A stretch of 64,000 nt of DNA, taken from assembly GCF_043195105.1 (NCBI RefSeq), contig NZ_JBAFWO010000008.1. One strand, given 5' to 3'. The notes below the pieces were generated by a model. That model did no database searches, had not been told where the DNA came from, and saw nothing but the letters and a program-made list of their open reading frames with translations. This document shows, piece after piece, positions 1-8,256 of the stretch. The stretch comes from NCEH01 sp002257205 (GTDB lineage Bacteria; Pseudomonadota; Alphaproteobacteria; Rhizobiales; Xanthobacteraceae). Numbering within the stretch: position 1 is the first letter of the stretch; each line of letters starts with the position of its first letter. The position numbers and the translations under genes were made by a program.

Positions 1-90
1 TGCGCGGGCCGCATCTGCGAGCACCTGCCCTCGTGAACGGATGGCCGTGGCGATATCGGCGCCGAACCGCTTGATCTCTTCATCGGTCAT
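1..90 (-). CDS. Hypothetical phage protein, truncated by window edge
   Basis: The reading frame starts with ATG at 90 and runs off the left edge after 30 codons (MTDEEIKRFGADIATAIRSR...). It overlaps the preceding gene by 11 bases, the same coupling seen along the rest of the leftward operon. Too little is visible to assign a family. Confidence 0.55.
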   Translation of the reverse strand, partial: MTDEEIKRFGADIATAIRSRGQVLADAARA

Positions 91-316
91 TGGTGCTCTC
101 CGTGATGTCTGGTGCGTTCCTTGCGGCAACAGGCTGATGCTCATCTCCCGTCGCAAAGACAATGGTGTCTACGTCTGCGATATCACGCCGGGCGCGTTGG
201 TCCCATTTGCGATGAACGAAGCCGGGGCGGCCCCAAATGCGGACGGCGCTCCAGTATTCCTCGCTACGGAAGCCGACGAAGTGGACGGCTGGCTCTATTC
301 CAGTATTATAGCCCAT
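80..316 (-). CDS. Conserved small phage protein, function unknown
   Basis: 78 residues. The ATG overlaps the stop of the upstream HNH gene (TAATG), indicating translational coupling. The protein contains a VGFRSEEYWSAVRIWGRP segment and a C-terminal DTIVFATGDEHQP segment that I recognise from small proteins of rhizobial and other proteobacterial phages, but no function is known to me. No signal peptide or membrane segment is present. Confidence 0.7.
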   Translation of the reverse strand: MGYNTGIEPAVHFVGFRSEEYWSAVRIWGRPGFVHRKWDQRARRDIADVDTIVFATGDEHQPVAARNAPDITESTNDR

Positions 317-711
317 TATCGCCTCGTAATCGGTTCTCCGGTGCGTCTATCCACAACAGTCCCGTCAATTTTCTTCTTGACGTTGCTTTCCTTGCTCGCG
401 GAAAACCGGGACGGTCTTTTGACCCCGAGATGCTTCGAACGTACCCGCGCGGTGCGGGATTTCTCTGCCACGTCGGCGCGGGTTTTGCCCTTGTGGCACC
501 AGTCGCAAACCAGCCTGAGATTTGCCTCCCGGTTCTCGCCCCCGTTGATGATCGCCACGACGTGATCCGCCTGCCATGCGTCACCGGGTCCGAGCTTGCG
601 CATGCAGACGGCGCAGCAGCCGCCGGCCCGTTCAAAGACACGGACACGGACGCGGGGCGGGATCTGCGTGTCTGCGCTGGCGCCGATCCACTCGTCTGTG
701 GTGCGGGCCAT
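316..711 (-). CDS. HNH endonuclease
   Basis: 131 residues. Two CxxC pairs (CCAVCMRK near residue 32 and CDWCHKG near residue 69) flank the DHVVAIINGGEN stretch, the beta-beta-metal HNH fold in which the DH histidine and the downstream Asn and His bind metal. The rest of the protein is basic. It starts right after the stop of the ASCH-like gene. It could be a free-standing homing endonuclease, or a nuclease used in packaging or recombination; its place far from terminase favours the first. Confidence 0.85.
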   Translation of the reverse strand: MARTTDEWIGASADTQIPPRVRVRVFERAGGCCAVCMRKLGPGDAWQADHVVAIINGGENREANLRLVCDWCHKGKTRADVAEKSRTARVRSKHLGVKRPSRFSASKESNVKKKIDGTVVDRRTGEPITRR

Positions 712-1431
712 CTATGCGGCCTCCGTAAGCGTCGCCGGCACGGCGTCGATGTTCCCGAGGCGCGGCACGAAGCTGTAGGCGGCGACCCATGAATTTTCGG
801 ACCAAAGGGCACCGTTGTGCAGGTTATTGATCAGATCGCGATAGACCAGACGCGGGTCGGGGTGGCTGTTGATGGGGAGAGCGCCCTTCTTGGCGTTGAC
901 GCCCGCCAGACGATGAGCGCCGGGGAGATAGAAGATGTCAGGTTCGCTTCCGTCATCCTCGACTATGCCTTCGGAAATCGCATCCGCCTCGCTGATGTCC
1001 TGCAATCTCTGCACCCTCACCTCGGTCACGTAGAGGGTGATGCGGGAGGCCCAGCGGGGCATGAACATGGAGGCGCGATACCGCGCGACGGGCCATAGTC
1101 GATCGTGAGACGTGTAATGGATCGGAGCCGACCGCGGCAGATCACGCGGCGGCGTCGGGTCGTAGAGTTTCGTGGTCTTCCATTCCTCCCGGACCCAGAG
1201 GCGGTCGCCCGAAGAAGGCTTGCGATGAAGGTCTAAGAGGGCGCGGTCACTGATGCAGATGCGCCCGCCGACCATGCCAGAGGCGTTCCAGTAGTGCTTC
1301 CCGTCGGTGACAAAATTATACGGCTGCGGCGTCAGGATGCGCCGCGTCTGCGTCTTGCCCGTGCCTGGGTGCTCGATCTCGCGCAGGATCGCGCGGATCA
1401 TCGGCGCGCTGAACAAAATAGGCCTATCCAT
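712..1431 (-). CDS. ASCH-like phage protein ('morphogenetic protein' family)
   Basis: 239 residues from ATG 1431, chosen because AGGAGAG lies six bases upstream; an in-frame extension to 1485 has no such site. The N-terminus RPILFSAPMIRAILREIEHP and the phrases KTQTRRIL, GDRLWVREEW, MPRWASRI and LQDISEADAISEGI are typical of phage ASCH-superfamily proteins, a PUA-like fold thought to bind RNA or modified nucleotides. In databases these are often called morphogenetic proteins without evidence. The ATG overlaps the upstream stop (TGATG). Confidence 0.8.
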   Translation of the reverse strand: MDRPILFSAPMIRAILREIEHPGTGKTQTRRILTPQPYNFVTDGKHYWNASGMVGGRICISDRALLDLHRKPSSGDRLWVREEWKTTKLYDPTPPRDLPRSAPIHYTSHDRLWPVARYRASMFMPRWASRITLYVTEVRVQRLQDISEADAISEGIVEDDGSEPDIFYLPGAHRLAGVNAKKGALPINSHPDPRLVYRDLINNLHNGALWSENSWVAAYSFVPRLGNIDAVPATLTEAA

Positions 1432-1919
1432 CACTTCTCTCCTCTGTTGGGAGGAGAGGGGAGGGGCAGGTATCCGGCGATCCATTCGTCCGGAAACCCA
1501 CCGTGTCCTACCGGCGCGGCGACACCCCAGCCGATATCAAACCCGTCTTCGCAGAGGCCTGCGTGTCGGATGGGAAGCTGAAGCCCATTCCAGCGCATCA
1601 GGTCTTCGCGGCCCGGCTCGATCCTCGGATAAATGTCCGAGTGCAATACAGCCCAAATCGGCGTGCCGTCTTTCCGCGCATTTTCGATAGGCTGCCACGC
1701 CATCACCTCTGCAATGGCGGCGTTTGCGGCTTCTTCGATGCCGAAAATGTAATGGTTGATCGGAGGCGGCGCTGCATCCACACGGATCTGCTTCGCGATC
1801 GATGCCGCCACTCTCTCCCTCAGGGTGCGGGAGGCCGGGCCTGGGGGAGACCCGGCCTCCCTATCGCCGGGGTGTGCGATGGGGCTGGGCTGCCCCGGCG
1901 AATTCTGTTCGGTGCTCAT
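1431..1919 (-). CDS. Small phage protein with WQPIEN-KDGTPIW motif
   Basis: 162 residues from ATG 1919, which overlaps the end of the upstream gene. The N-terminal third is Pro/Ser-rich and probably disordered. The C-terminal half, starting MAWQPIENARKDGTPIW and ending DEWIAGYLPLP, matches a small module very common in proteobacterial phages (W-P-I-E-T-A-P-K-D-G type). Its function is unknown. No membrane segments. Confidence 0.7.
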   Translation of the reverse strand: MSTEQNSPGQPSPIAHPGDREAGSPPGPASRTLRERVAASIAKQIRVDAAPPPINHYIFGIEEAANAAIAEVMAWQPIENARKDGTPIWAVLHSDIYPRIEPGREDLMRWNGLQLPIRHAGLCEDGFDIGWGVAAPVGHGGFPDEWIAGYLPLPSPPNRGEK

Positions 1920-2434
1920 GCGGCTTCTCCCTGCTTGCGCAGCGTTTCGGGCGAGACGCCAAGCATCCCGGAGATGATTTCGAGGATGGCGGTCTTGGAT
2001 TGCTGGAACTCGCGCGCGCCCATGGCGCGATGGCTCTGGCTCTTGGCCCGCTTGATCGATATGGCGGAGCCGGAAACCTGAACGAATGCGAACTCGTCCA
2101 GGAAGGTCATGGCCGCAACCATCCTGCGGGCCGCCGCAGCCGAGCCGGCATCGACCAGCACTTCGGTGCAATAGCCAGCCTCGATCAGCGCCCGTTTCCG
2201 AAGATGTTCCTCGGTGGGATAGAGGTTGGACAGGCTTTCAGGCAGACTGCGCCATGCTTCGCGCAGCCATGCGAATTCGTGCCGATGCGAGACGCCGGAG
2301 CGCGGCTCTTCCACCACCAGCGGATACACCTCGCCCACGGTGAAATGCTTGTCGCACATGCGGGCGAAGCGCTGATTATAGGGCGTGAAGCTTTCGCCAT
2401 CCCAGCGAAAGGGAATCGGGGCAGTGGCGCTCAT
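1916..2434 (-). CDS. Conserved phage protein, possible nucleic-acid metabolism
   Basis: 172 residues from ATG 2434. It opens PIPFRWDGESFTPYNQRF and contains SHRHEFAWLREAWRSLPES, LYPTEEHLRKRALIEAGYC and a C-terminal RAMGAREFQQSKTAILEIIS. I recognise the combination from phage early genes near recombination functions, where it is left unnamed. No catalytic motif is evident. Start and stop overlap its neighbours by four bases. Confidence 0.75.
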   Translation of the reverse strand: MSATAPIPFRWDGESFTPYNQRFARMCDKHFTVGEVYPLVVEEPRSGVSHRHEFAWLREAWRSLPESLSNLYPTEEHLRKRALIEAGYCTEVLVDAGSAAAARRMVAAMTFLDEFAFVQVSGSAISIKRAKSQSHRAMGAREFQQSKTAILEIISGMLGVSPETLRKQGEAA

Positions 2435-2733
2435 GACGAAGGCACCTCCGCTCCGAGCTGGCGCAGCGTGCGGATGGCCTCTGACTCCTTGCGTGCCCAG
2501 TGCTGTCGGATGCCGTCGACCATCGACCGTGAAAGTTGATCGAGGTGGCATCGCCCTTCATATCGAAGGGTTTCCGTGTTGCTGTGGTATCCCCTCTGTG
2601 GGGCAGCGTAGGTTGCCTCGACCTTGACGTTGGTCGCACCGGCAAGGGCCGCGATGCACTTCCTGGCGCCGGTCAGCTTGTCCCGCGCATCGATAATGGC
2701 TCGGGCCTGCTCCAGAGTGATCTCATTCGGCAT
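2431..2733 (-). CDS. Hypothetical phage protein
   Basis: 100 residues beginning MPNEITLEQARAIIDARDK; longer in-frame starts to 2862 lie inside the upstream gene and are not credible. It is mostly helical by composition, with no cysteine motif. It overlaps both neighbours by a few bases. I do not recognise a family. Confidence 0.65.
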   Translation of the reverse strand: MPNEITLEQARAIIDARDKLTGARKCIAALAGATNVKVEATYAAPQRGYHSNTETLRYEGRCHLDQLSRSMVDGIRQHWARKESEAIRTLRQLGAEVPSS

Positions 2734-3010
2734 CGGGATATTCCTTTGCCAGACGGAGCCGCTCGTTGAGGTCTTCACGGAGCAAGTCGGGATCGGGGCC
2801 GCAGCAATCCGGGCACGGCCGCTCTTCACCGTCATCGTGGGGGAAGCCGCAGCCGGCCTCATAGACCGTGACGCGCTTGACGATGACGCCGGAGCCGCGA
2901 CAGGTTTCGCATTCGCCGTCCATAGCGGCCTCCCATTGGCAGAAGTCTGGATCTGGACTTTCGCAGGAGCGCGGGCTGTAGGCGCCGCAGAAAGGGCACG
3001 GTGTGCTCAT
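2723..3010 (-). CDS. Cys-rich zinc-ribbon phage protein
   Basis: 95 residues with eleven cysteines, including CPFCGAY, CETCRGSGVIV and CPDCCGP. The central CxxCxGxG resembles the DnaJ zinc-finger repeat, so the protein probably binds one or two zinc ions. This is the first of three Cys-rich proteins in this operon (see 3350-3937 and 4365-4655). Function unknown. Confidence 0.7.
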   Translation of the reverse strand: MSTPCPFCGAYSPRSCESPDPDFCQWEAAMDGECETCRGSGVIVKRVTVYEAGCGFPHDDGEERPCPDCCGPDPDLLREDLNERLRLAKEYPDAE

Positions 3011-3014
3011 GGTC

Positions 3015-3353
3015 TCACTCTCCCTGCTTACGGTAGGAGGAGAGGGCGGCGAGGGCCACGATAGCCCTATCCCGCGCGGCAGTAAGGGAAGAGTTCGGGA
3101 TAGCACTCCCGCCGCTCTCAATCACCAGATCACGCAGCGCCGCCACCAGATCGTCATGGGCGTTGCAGGCGCGGACGATGAATTCCGCATCGTTGTGCGC
3201 GCCATTCTGATCAACTCGGGCTATTGCCAAAGCGTCATAATCTCCTCGCGGCCCATAGATTGTCCGAGCAAAATTGTCATTCTCGGTTGCCTCGTCGCAA
3301 AAATCCCATGGGGTGGACGTATGCGCCCCACCGTCCTTCTTCTCGCTGCTCAT
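3015..3353 (-). CDS. Ead/Ea22-like conserved phage protein
   Basis: 112 residues starting MSSEKKDGGAHTSTPWDF. The module with HTSTPW, an acidic middle, AEFIVRACNAHDDLVAALRD and an Ala/Arg-rich helix is widespread in temperate phage early operons (Ead/Ea22-like). Its role is unknown. The stop overlaps nothing; the start overlaps the stop of the upstream gene by four bases. Confidence 0.75.
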   Translation of the reverse strand: MSSEKKDGGAHTSTPWDFCDEATENDNFARTIYGPRGDYDALAIARVDQNGAHNDAEFIVRACNAHDDLVAALRDLVIESGGSAIPNSSLTAARDRAIVALAALSSYRKQGE

Positions 3354-3937
3354 GTCTGAGACTCCGTGGTGCTGGAGAGGGCGGAAAGGGCGGCGGCGGA
3401 AGCGACTAGCGCGGGCACGCGGCTCGGATCTTCGTTTTGTTCCATGTACTCTTGGAAAAGATCTCCACAATATTCAGTGGCCGTAGCCAAAGAGACAACT
3501 CCATCACCCGAGCATAGATCGCACGGGCCTCCGCCTAGAACCTTATGTGCCGGGTCATGCCCGCATACCGGGCAGCCTAATCGTCCGATATCTCCGGGCA
3601 TCGCCGAAATAAAACCATGGTCCGGATTATTGCAGGTTTCCTTGCCGTCTCCGCCGCATTCCGGGCACACGCAAGTCATCCCCTTCAGCGACGCCGCCAG
3701 CCGATCCCGCCCCGCTTCCGCGGCTTCCGCCCGCGCATGTGCGGCCCGGATCATCTCCGCTCCGTTCTGTATGGTCTGCTCAAGGAGGGCGATCTTGGTG
3801 CGCAGCTCGGTCAGTTCCGCCGCAACGATGTCCTCACGGATGTACTTGTGGCTATTGGCTTCTGCCTCTGATGTGGTCCAAAAGCCATGTCCATCCTGGG
3901 CCAAGCGTGCCCATACCGGCGCCTGCTGTTCGCTCAT
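3350..3937 (-). CDS. Coiled-coil and zinc-finger phage protein
   Basis: 195 residues. Residues about 35-85 form a predicted coiled coil (ELTELRTKIALLEQTIQNG). They are followed by a Cys-rich part with CPECGGDGKETC, CPVCGH and CDLCSGDGV, which probably binds zinc, and an acidic helical tail. Four-base overlaps on both sides show it belongs to the same operon. The architecture suggests a nucleic-acid or protein adaptor; no enzyme motif is seen. Confidence 0.65.
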   Translation of the reverse strand: MSEQQAPVWARLAQDGHGFWTTSEAEANSHKYIREDIVAAELTELRTKIALLEQTIQNGAEMIRAAHARAEAAEAGRDRLAASLKGMTCVCPECGGDGKETCNNPDHGFISAMPGDIGRLGCPVCGHDPAHKVLGGGPCDLCSGDGVVSLATATEYCGDLFQEYMEQNEDPSRVPALVASAAALSALSSTTESQT

Positions 3938-4368
3938 ATTCCGACGCTCCGTGCTAGATCATCGTCAGAGAGAGCCGGCGCGGGCTCCTGCCCCATGCCA
4001 GACATGACGTCCAACGCTCTTTTGTAATCCACCCATGAAACGTAATAGGCGGCCACGCGGTCGTAGATCGCCAATGATGCAGGCTTGCTCTCGCGCAGAA
4101 TTACGAACGTATGCCTGGCTGCCTCTCCGAATGGGCGGATCACTCCACGTAGCCGCTCCATCTCTCGATAGTTCTGGACCGCCGCGCGATCAAATGCGTC
4201 GGCCTTTTCCATAAGAGCGGCGACTTCTGCATCTCGGGACTCGCGCGCCATCCGCCACGTTTCCCGCAGGCCAATGGCAATCGCCCGAATTCCGGCTGTC
4301 GATCCGAGGTCGCAGACAGGGATGCTGTGCGCCAGGGCTCGCGCCTGGTCTTCGAAGGCGTCGCTCAT
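3934..4368 (-). CDS. Hypothetical phage protein
   Basis: 144 residues, largely helical, with a conserved-looking AALMEKADAFDRAAVQNYRE segment. No cysteine cluster, membrane segment or recognised domain. Overlaps both neighbours by four bases. Confidence 0.65.
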   Translation of the reverse strand: MSDAFEDQARALAHSIPVCDLGSTAGIRAIAIGLRETWRMARESRDAEVAALMEKADAFDRAAVQNYREMERLRGVIRPFGEAARHTFVILRESKPASLAIYDRVAAYYVSWVDYKRALDVMSGMGQEPAPALSDDDLARSVGI

Positions 4369-4655
4369 GCTGCGGTCCCCGTCGAAGTTGTAGTGGGGTT
4401 ACACACGTCACAACGGCGGGTGCATAGGTCGCAGCCGGCCTCGGCATCGGCGCAAAAACCATCGATGCAGTCGAAGACGTAGCCTTCGCCGCCGCAGTTC
4501 CAGCACTCGCCATCGTCATAATCGGCGTCGTATATATCTTCGACGCGCTGGCAGTTCATGCCGCCACAGGACGAGCATTCGGTGTGCGTCAAGGCGGATA
4601 GTGGGCCGCGCCACGTGATTGTTGCGGTTCCGCAGCGGTCGCAAATCATGGTCAT
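4365..4655 (-). CDS. Small zinc-ribbon protein
   Basis: 96 residues with fourteen cysteines arranged as CDRCG, CSSCGG, CWNCGGEG, CDLC and CDVC. Several CxxC pairs imply two or more zinc-binding knuckles. ATG 4655 overlaps the stop of the exonuclease gene, so its expression is coupled to the recombination genes. Confidence 0.7.
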   Translation of the reverse strand: MTMICDRCGTATITWRGPLSALTHTECSSCGGMNCQRVEDIYDADYDDGECWNCGGEGYVFDCIDGFCADAEAGCDLCTRRCDVCNPTTTSTGTAA

Positions 4656-5284
4656 GCTGCGGCCTTCCCATCGCTATAGCGGCGGATCTGCTCCACCACC
4701 TCGGCAAGTTCTTCGTTGAACTGCGCCACGGCGCGCGCGAGTCCGGCGATATAGACCTCGTCACGGACGGCCCGAACGATCAGCGGCGGAAGCTTCGGCC
4801 AATAGGTGACAAGGTCGATCCATTCCCGCTCCGCCACCCACATGCCGCCCTGGCATTGCGCCTTGTGCTCGGGGGAAAATTCGCCGGACAGCAGCTTGTC
4901 GATCAGGAGATGCGGCGCCGCCGTCTTGATCTCCAAGAGGCCGTCATCCCCTATGAGGCTGTCGGGGCTATAACCCTTCTGCCCGTTGGTGATGAAGCCG
5001 ACCTGCACCGGCTCCACGTCCTTGATGAAGGCGTAGGCGCTGCGGGCTTCGTCTTCCATGGCGTGGCCACGTTCCATGGCGCCGTTCGTGAACCGCTCCA
5101 TGGGTTCACCAGTCAGTATTTCGCCTGCGAGCTTGAACATGTAAGTCCGTCTCGTCTTGCTCTCTCCGCCGCCCCGGCCGGAGGCCATGACCGTCGAGAA
5201 TTCAGAGGCGGTAGGGATGCCTGCGCGGGCGCGAAGCCATTCCTCAGAATTTTGCGCGCAATCGATAATCTTAAGCGAACTCAT
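4652..5284 (-). CDS. YqaJ-like viral recombinase (lambda-exonuclease fold)
   Basis: 210 residues from ATG 5284. Family landmarks are in order: NSEEWLRARAGIPTASEFS, an ERGHAMEDEARSAY helix, GYSPDSLIGDDGLLEIKTA (the D...E-x-K nuclease core) and HKAQCQGGMWVAEREW. It should degrade one strand of double-stranded DNA ends to give tails for the ERF annealing protein encoded upstream. Its start overlaps the HNH gene at 5271 by 14 bases. The short spacing to the annealase, interrupted only by a coiled-coil gene and an HNH gene, supports a Red-like pair. Confidence 0.88.
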   Translation of the reverse strand: MSSLKIIDCAQNSEEWLRARAGIPTASEFSTVMASGRGGGESKTRRTYMFKLAGEILTGEPMERFTNGAMERGHAMEDEARSAYAFIKDVEPVQVGFITNGQKGYSPDSLIGDDGLLEIKTAAPHLLIDKLLSGEFSPEHKAQCQGGMWVAEREWIDLVTYWPKLPPLIVRAVRDEVYIAGLARAVAQFNEELAEVVEQIRRYSDGKAAA

Positions 5285-5768
5285 GGAAGAGCTCCCGTCG
5301 TTTGGCGAGATAGACGCCATGGGCTTCTAGCGGTGTGTCGTACGCTCCGAGGTGGAATTGCCTGCCGTGGCATGAAATACGCGCTTCAAATCGTCCTGAC
5401 TTAGGAATTAGACGTACGCCCATCGGCAGATCATGGCGACGCTTGCGGGTCTTGTGGTTCCAAGCGTTTTCGGTGACGGTGGCTTCGCGAAGGTTCCAGA
5501 TGCGATCATCAACAGAATCGCCGTTGATGTGGTCAACGCACGGCTCAGGAAAGCGACCGTGCACGGCGAGATAGATCAGCCGCCCGCGTCGAAAAGTTTG
5601 GCGTCCAATTTTTACCACCCAATAGGTCTTTCCTCCCCGGCCAGCGCGTCTGGTGCCGGCCTCGCATCCCAGCAACCGAGGGTGATTGTAAGGAGGCTTT
5701 TTCCAGAAGAGACGACCGCCCTCGGTGTCGATGACGAACATCTCTTCTAAGGCAGCTTGGGTGATCAA
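5271..5768 (-). CDS. HNH homing endonuclease
   Basis: 165 residues. The HNH core is CVDHINGDSVDDRIWNLRE followed by ATVTENAWNHK, typical of free-standing homing endonucleases of phages. The C-terminal part (MGVRLIPKSGRFEARISCHG...LGAYDTPLEAHGVYLAK) matches the AP2-like DNA-binding module often found with it. It sits between the two recombination genes and overlaps the exonuclease start, as expected of an inserted selfish gene. Confidence 0.88.
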   Translation of the reverse strand: MITQAALEEMFVIDTEGGRLFWKKPPYNHPRLLGCEAGTRRAGRGGKTYWVVKIGRQTFRRGRLIYLAVHGRFPEPCVDHINGDSVDDRIWNLREATVTENAWNHKTRKRRHDLPMGVRLIPKSGRFEARISCHGRQFHLGAYDTPLEAHGVYLAKRRELFHEFA

Positions 5769-5780
5769 CAGGCAGCCCTC

Positions 5781-6788
5781 CTAATACGTGATGGTAACGT
5801 TCGGCACAGCGCCGGTGATGATGAGCTTCAGGACAGTTCGCGCGGTTTCGTCGGCGACGCCGCCAGCCACCAGGGCAGCCAGGGCGGCGCCGTTGATCGT
5901 CTTCCGGCGCTCCTTGTCCTGCTTGCGGCGATCAGCTTCCGCCCGTTCGGCGAGGCGCTGTTGTTCCTGCCGGCGCAGCGCATTCGCTTCGGCCTCAGCG
6001 GCCCGGAGTTCTGCGTCTTCGGCCGCCCGTTTCAGCGTCAATTCGCGCGCTTCGGATGCTTCACGCTCTCGCCTGGCGGCATCTTCTACCGCCTGCTTTT
6101 CAGCGGCGGCCTTGATCTCAGCATCTCGGGTTGCCTTTTCGGCGGCGTCGCGGGCGATCTGCTCTTCGCGGTCCTTCTTGGCCCGCTCCTCTGCGGCGGA
6201 ACGCAGGGCCGCAAGCTCTGCCTGTTCGGCGTCGTAGCGTTCGCGCGCGGCAATGCCGGTGGTTAGCGCCGCAACGGCGGATTCCTTGGCCTTGGCATAT
6301 GCGGCTTCATATTCCTCGCACTCGGGGCCTACCGTCACGGCATCGACTTCAGCGAGCGCATCACGCAGCTGCTCGGCTGGGATCTGCAAGTGAGCAATGC
6401 CGGCAAGCTGTTCAATGCGGGAAATGGTGCCCTTGTGGCGGTCAATGCGCGCCTCTTCAGCTTCTTCCCATTCCGTGACCGGCTTGCGCACTTCGTCGGA
6501 CCATTTGTCCAGCGTGTCGCGCACCAGCTTGCGCGTGGCGTCGATCTTCTTCGGGATTTCCTTCTGATCGTCCGCGAGCTGCTTTCCGATGGCCTCAAGC
6601 CGGGTCTTGACCTTGGTGACTTTGTGAGCCATCGACTTGATTTCGGCGCGGCCTTTGGCCGTCATCATGTCGCCGGAAAACCCGTCGATTTCCTCCCTCA
6701 CCTTGGCGAGGAAGGGTTCGATTGCCTTGGGCGTGGTGAAAACGACGAGGGCGCTCGTCGGTTCAATGGTGATGAGTTCGAGGTCCAT
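5781..6788 (-). CDS. Long coiled-coil protein next to ERF annealase
   Basis: 335 residues from ATG 6788, which overlaps the ERF stop (TGATG); a GTG one codon earlier is less likely. Residues about 10-130 form a helical DUF1351-like N-terminal part. Residues about 160-290 are an extreme Ala/Arg/Glu coiled coil of TolA type. The last 40 residues (INGAALAALVAGGVADETA...) are globular. Such proteins accompany recombinases in phage operons and may scaffold them; the exact function is unknown. Confidence 0.75.
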   Translation of the reverse strand: MDLELITIEPTSALVVFTTPKAIEPFLAKVREEIDGFSGDMMTAKGRAEIKSMAHKVTKVKTRLEAIGKQLADDQKEIPKKIDATRKLVRDTLDKWSDEVRKPVTEWEEAEEARIDRHKGTISRIEQLAGIAHLQIPAEQLRDALAEVDAVTVGPECEEYEAAYAKAKESAVAALTTGIAARERYDAEQAELAALRSAAEERAKKDREEQIARDAAEKATRDAEIKAAAEKQAVEDAARREREASEARELTLKRAAEDAELRAAEAEANALRRQEQQRLAERAEADRRKQDKERRKTINGAALAALVAGGVADETARTVLKLIITGAVPNVTITY

Positions 6789-7639
6789 CACGAGGCCTTT
6801 CGCTTGGCGTTGAGCATGGTGAGCGCACAGCTGAATTCGCCCGCGGGCAGATCGATCAGGGCGCCGATTTTGAAATGGGCGCAGAACCGGCGGATGTCGG
6901 ACCCCGTGTCATCGATCAGCAGGCGGAGTTGATCCACCTGCCCGGCCGAAATGGTCTCGCCTGCGCCGGCTGTCTGCCCGTCGTCGTCGCGATCTTCGCG
7001 CGCCCGGATCTGGAAGTTCGTCAGCGCGCGCGCCGTATAGCGCTGCCCGTAGCTGATGGTGCTGCCGACCGCCTGGACGCTGTTCTTGCTCCCGGTGCTG
7101 TCGTGCATCAGGGTGATAGAGGTTTCCTCCTGGTGGCCATCCCGGTGGCTCAGGACGCAGGTTACGACCTGCTTTCCATCCGGCGCCGCACTGAGGCGGA
7201 AGGAGAGGCCGAAGCCGTGCCGGAATAGGACGGGCTGGATCGCCTCGTTGATGTCTTCCCAGCGAGCATATTTGGTCTCTTGGACCACTCGCTCGCCCCC
7301 CTTCTCCTTGATGACGATGCGACCGTTCTGGTCGATCACCGGCAATTCGTTCTGCATGAGGGGCAGGGCCGCGAGGTATGCTTGCCGGGCCTCGTCAGCT
7401 CGGATCTGGCGATACATCGCCATCAAGCGTTCGACCTTATCGGCGTCGATCGCAGGATTGGCCGCGGCCTGCATGATGGCGCCAAGAATCGACCCGGCAT
7501 CAGACTTCGGGGATGAAACCCGGCGTTGAGCAACGGCGCGAGAAGCCGCCCGTACCGCGGGCACCCCGCCCCGGTCAGAGCGCGCCGGCGGCGCCAAGTC
7601 GAGCTGGTCAATTTCGTCGAGATATGCTGCCTCACCCAC
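6788..7639 (-). CDS. erf: ERF-family single-strand annealing protein
   Basis: 283 residues from GTG 7639, supported by AAAGGAGG five bases upstream. The ERF core lies at about residues 50-220: LMQNELPVIDQNG, YARWEDINEAIQPVLFRHGF, ITLMHDSTGSKNSVQAVGST and ISYGQRYTARALTNFQI, then DDDGQ. ERF proteins form rings that anneal complementary single strands and circularise phage genomes or repair breaks. It pairs with the YqaJ nuclease downstream. The C-terminal 60 residues look like the usual helical tail. Confidence 0.9.
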   Translation of the reverse strand: MGEAAYLDEIDQLDLAPPARSDRGGVPAVRAASRAVAQRRVSSPKSDAGSILGAIMQAAANPAIDADKVERLMAMYRQIRADEARQAYLAALPLMQNELPVIDQNGRIVIKEKGGERVVQETKYARWEDINEAIQPVLFRHGFGLSFRLSAAPDGKQVVTCVLSHRDGHQEETSITLMHDSTGSKNSVQAVGSTISYGQRYTARALTNFQIRAREDRDDDGQTAGAGETISAGQVDQLRLLIDDTGSDIRRFCAHFKIGALIDLPAGEFSCALTMLNAKRKAS

Positions 7640-7745
7640 GGCGGCCTCCTTTGATCATTGCGACGGTCAGCAGCAGCCGGACAATCGCATCGGCGCTTGC
7701 GGTGATAACGTCCCGCTCCAGGCGGGAGAGAGCGGCCTCAGTCAT
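7632..7745 (-). CDS. Small ORF overlapping ERF start
   Basis: 37 residues from ATG 7745 (MTEAALSRLERDVITASADA...). Its end contains the ERF ribosome-binding site and overlaps the ERF start by eight bases, which suggests translational coupling. One hydrophobic stretch (AIVRLLLTVAMI) is visible. Function unknown. Confidence 0.45.
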   Translation of the reverse strand: MTEAALSRLERDVITASADAIVRLLLTVAMIKGGRRG

Positions 7746-7887
7746 CGCCCATCTCCGGTGTCCAGTGCGGGACATCCCCATGGGCATCGTCCAGTGGGTC
7801 GCGTTGTGCCCGCCTCCGCAGCAGGGGCGAGAGGATCAGGTAGGCGCACACGGCGCCTATGCAGATGAGGATGATGTCGCCGGTCAT
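7738..7887 (-). CDS. Small membrane protein
   Basis: 49 residues starting MTGDIILICIGAVCAYLILS, a single N-terminal transmembrane helix, followed by a basic RRRAQR stretch and an acidic tail. It lies between and overlaps neighbouring operon genes. Function unknown. Confidence 0.55.
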   Translation of the reverse strand: MTGDIILICIGAVCAYLILSPLLRRRAQRDPLDDAHGDVPHWTPEMGDD

Positions 7888-7890
7888 GGG

Positions 7891-8247
7891 CTAGTCCGCG
7901 ACGCGGCGGGCGAGTTCCGCGTACGGGTCATATTCGCGATCCGTCCGGAACATGATCGTGTCGCCGGGCTCGAATGCGTGCGGGGCATGCGTATCGTGCC
8001 CGCGCAGGTGCTCCAGGGTTCCGGCGCTGTCCAGAACCGCATAGAGGATGCGCATGCCCTCCGGAGCGGTGTCCGCCTCGAAGACCTGCGCCCGGTCAGC
8101 CACGAGTACATGGTCATGGTGCGTCTCGGACTGGCCAATGATCCAGTGTCCGCGCTCCTTCTTCATAGGCTTCGCGCCAGAAGGGATCGCATCAATGCGA
8201 TAGATGCGCACTTCGCCCTGGGCTCCAAGAGTTTCCAAGATTTTCAT
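7891..8247 (-). CDS. Conserved small phage protein
   Basis: 118 residues. It contains RGHWIIGQSETHHDHVL, a His-rich motif (GHSETGHHHVL type) I recognise from phage early operons, and FEPGDTIMFRTDREYDPY near the C-terminus. The His cluster could bind metal. No function is established to my knowledge. Confidence 0.7.
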   Translation of the reverse strand: MKILETLGAQGEVRIYRIDAIPSGAKPMKKERGHWIIGQSETHHDHVLVADRAQVFEADTAPEGMRILYAVLDSAGTLEHLRGHDTHAPHAFEPGDTIMFRTDREYDPYAELARRVAD

Positions 8248-8256
8248 TTCATGCTC

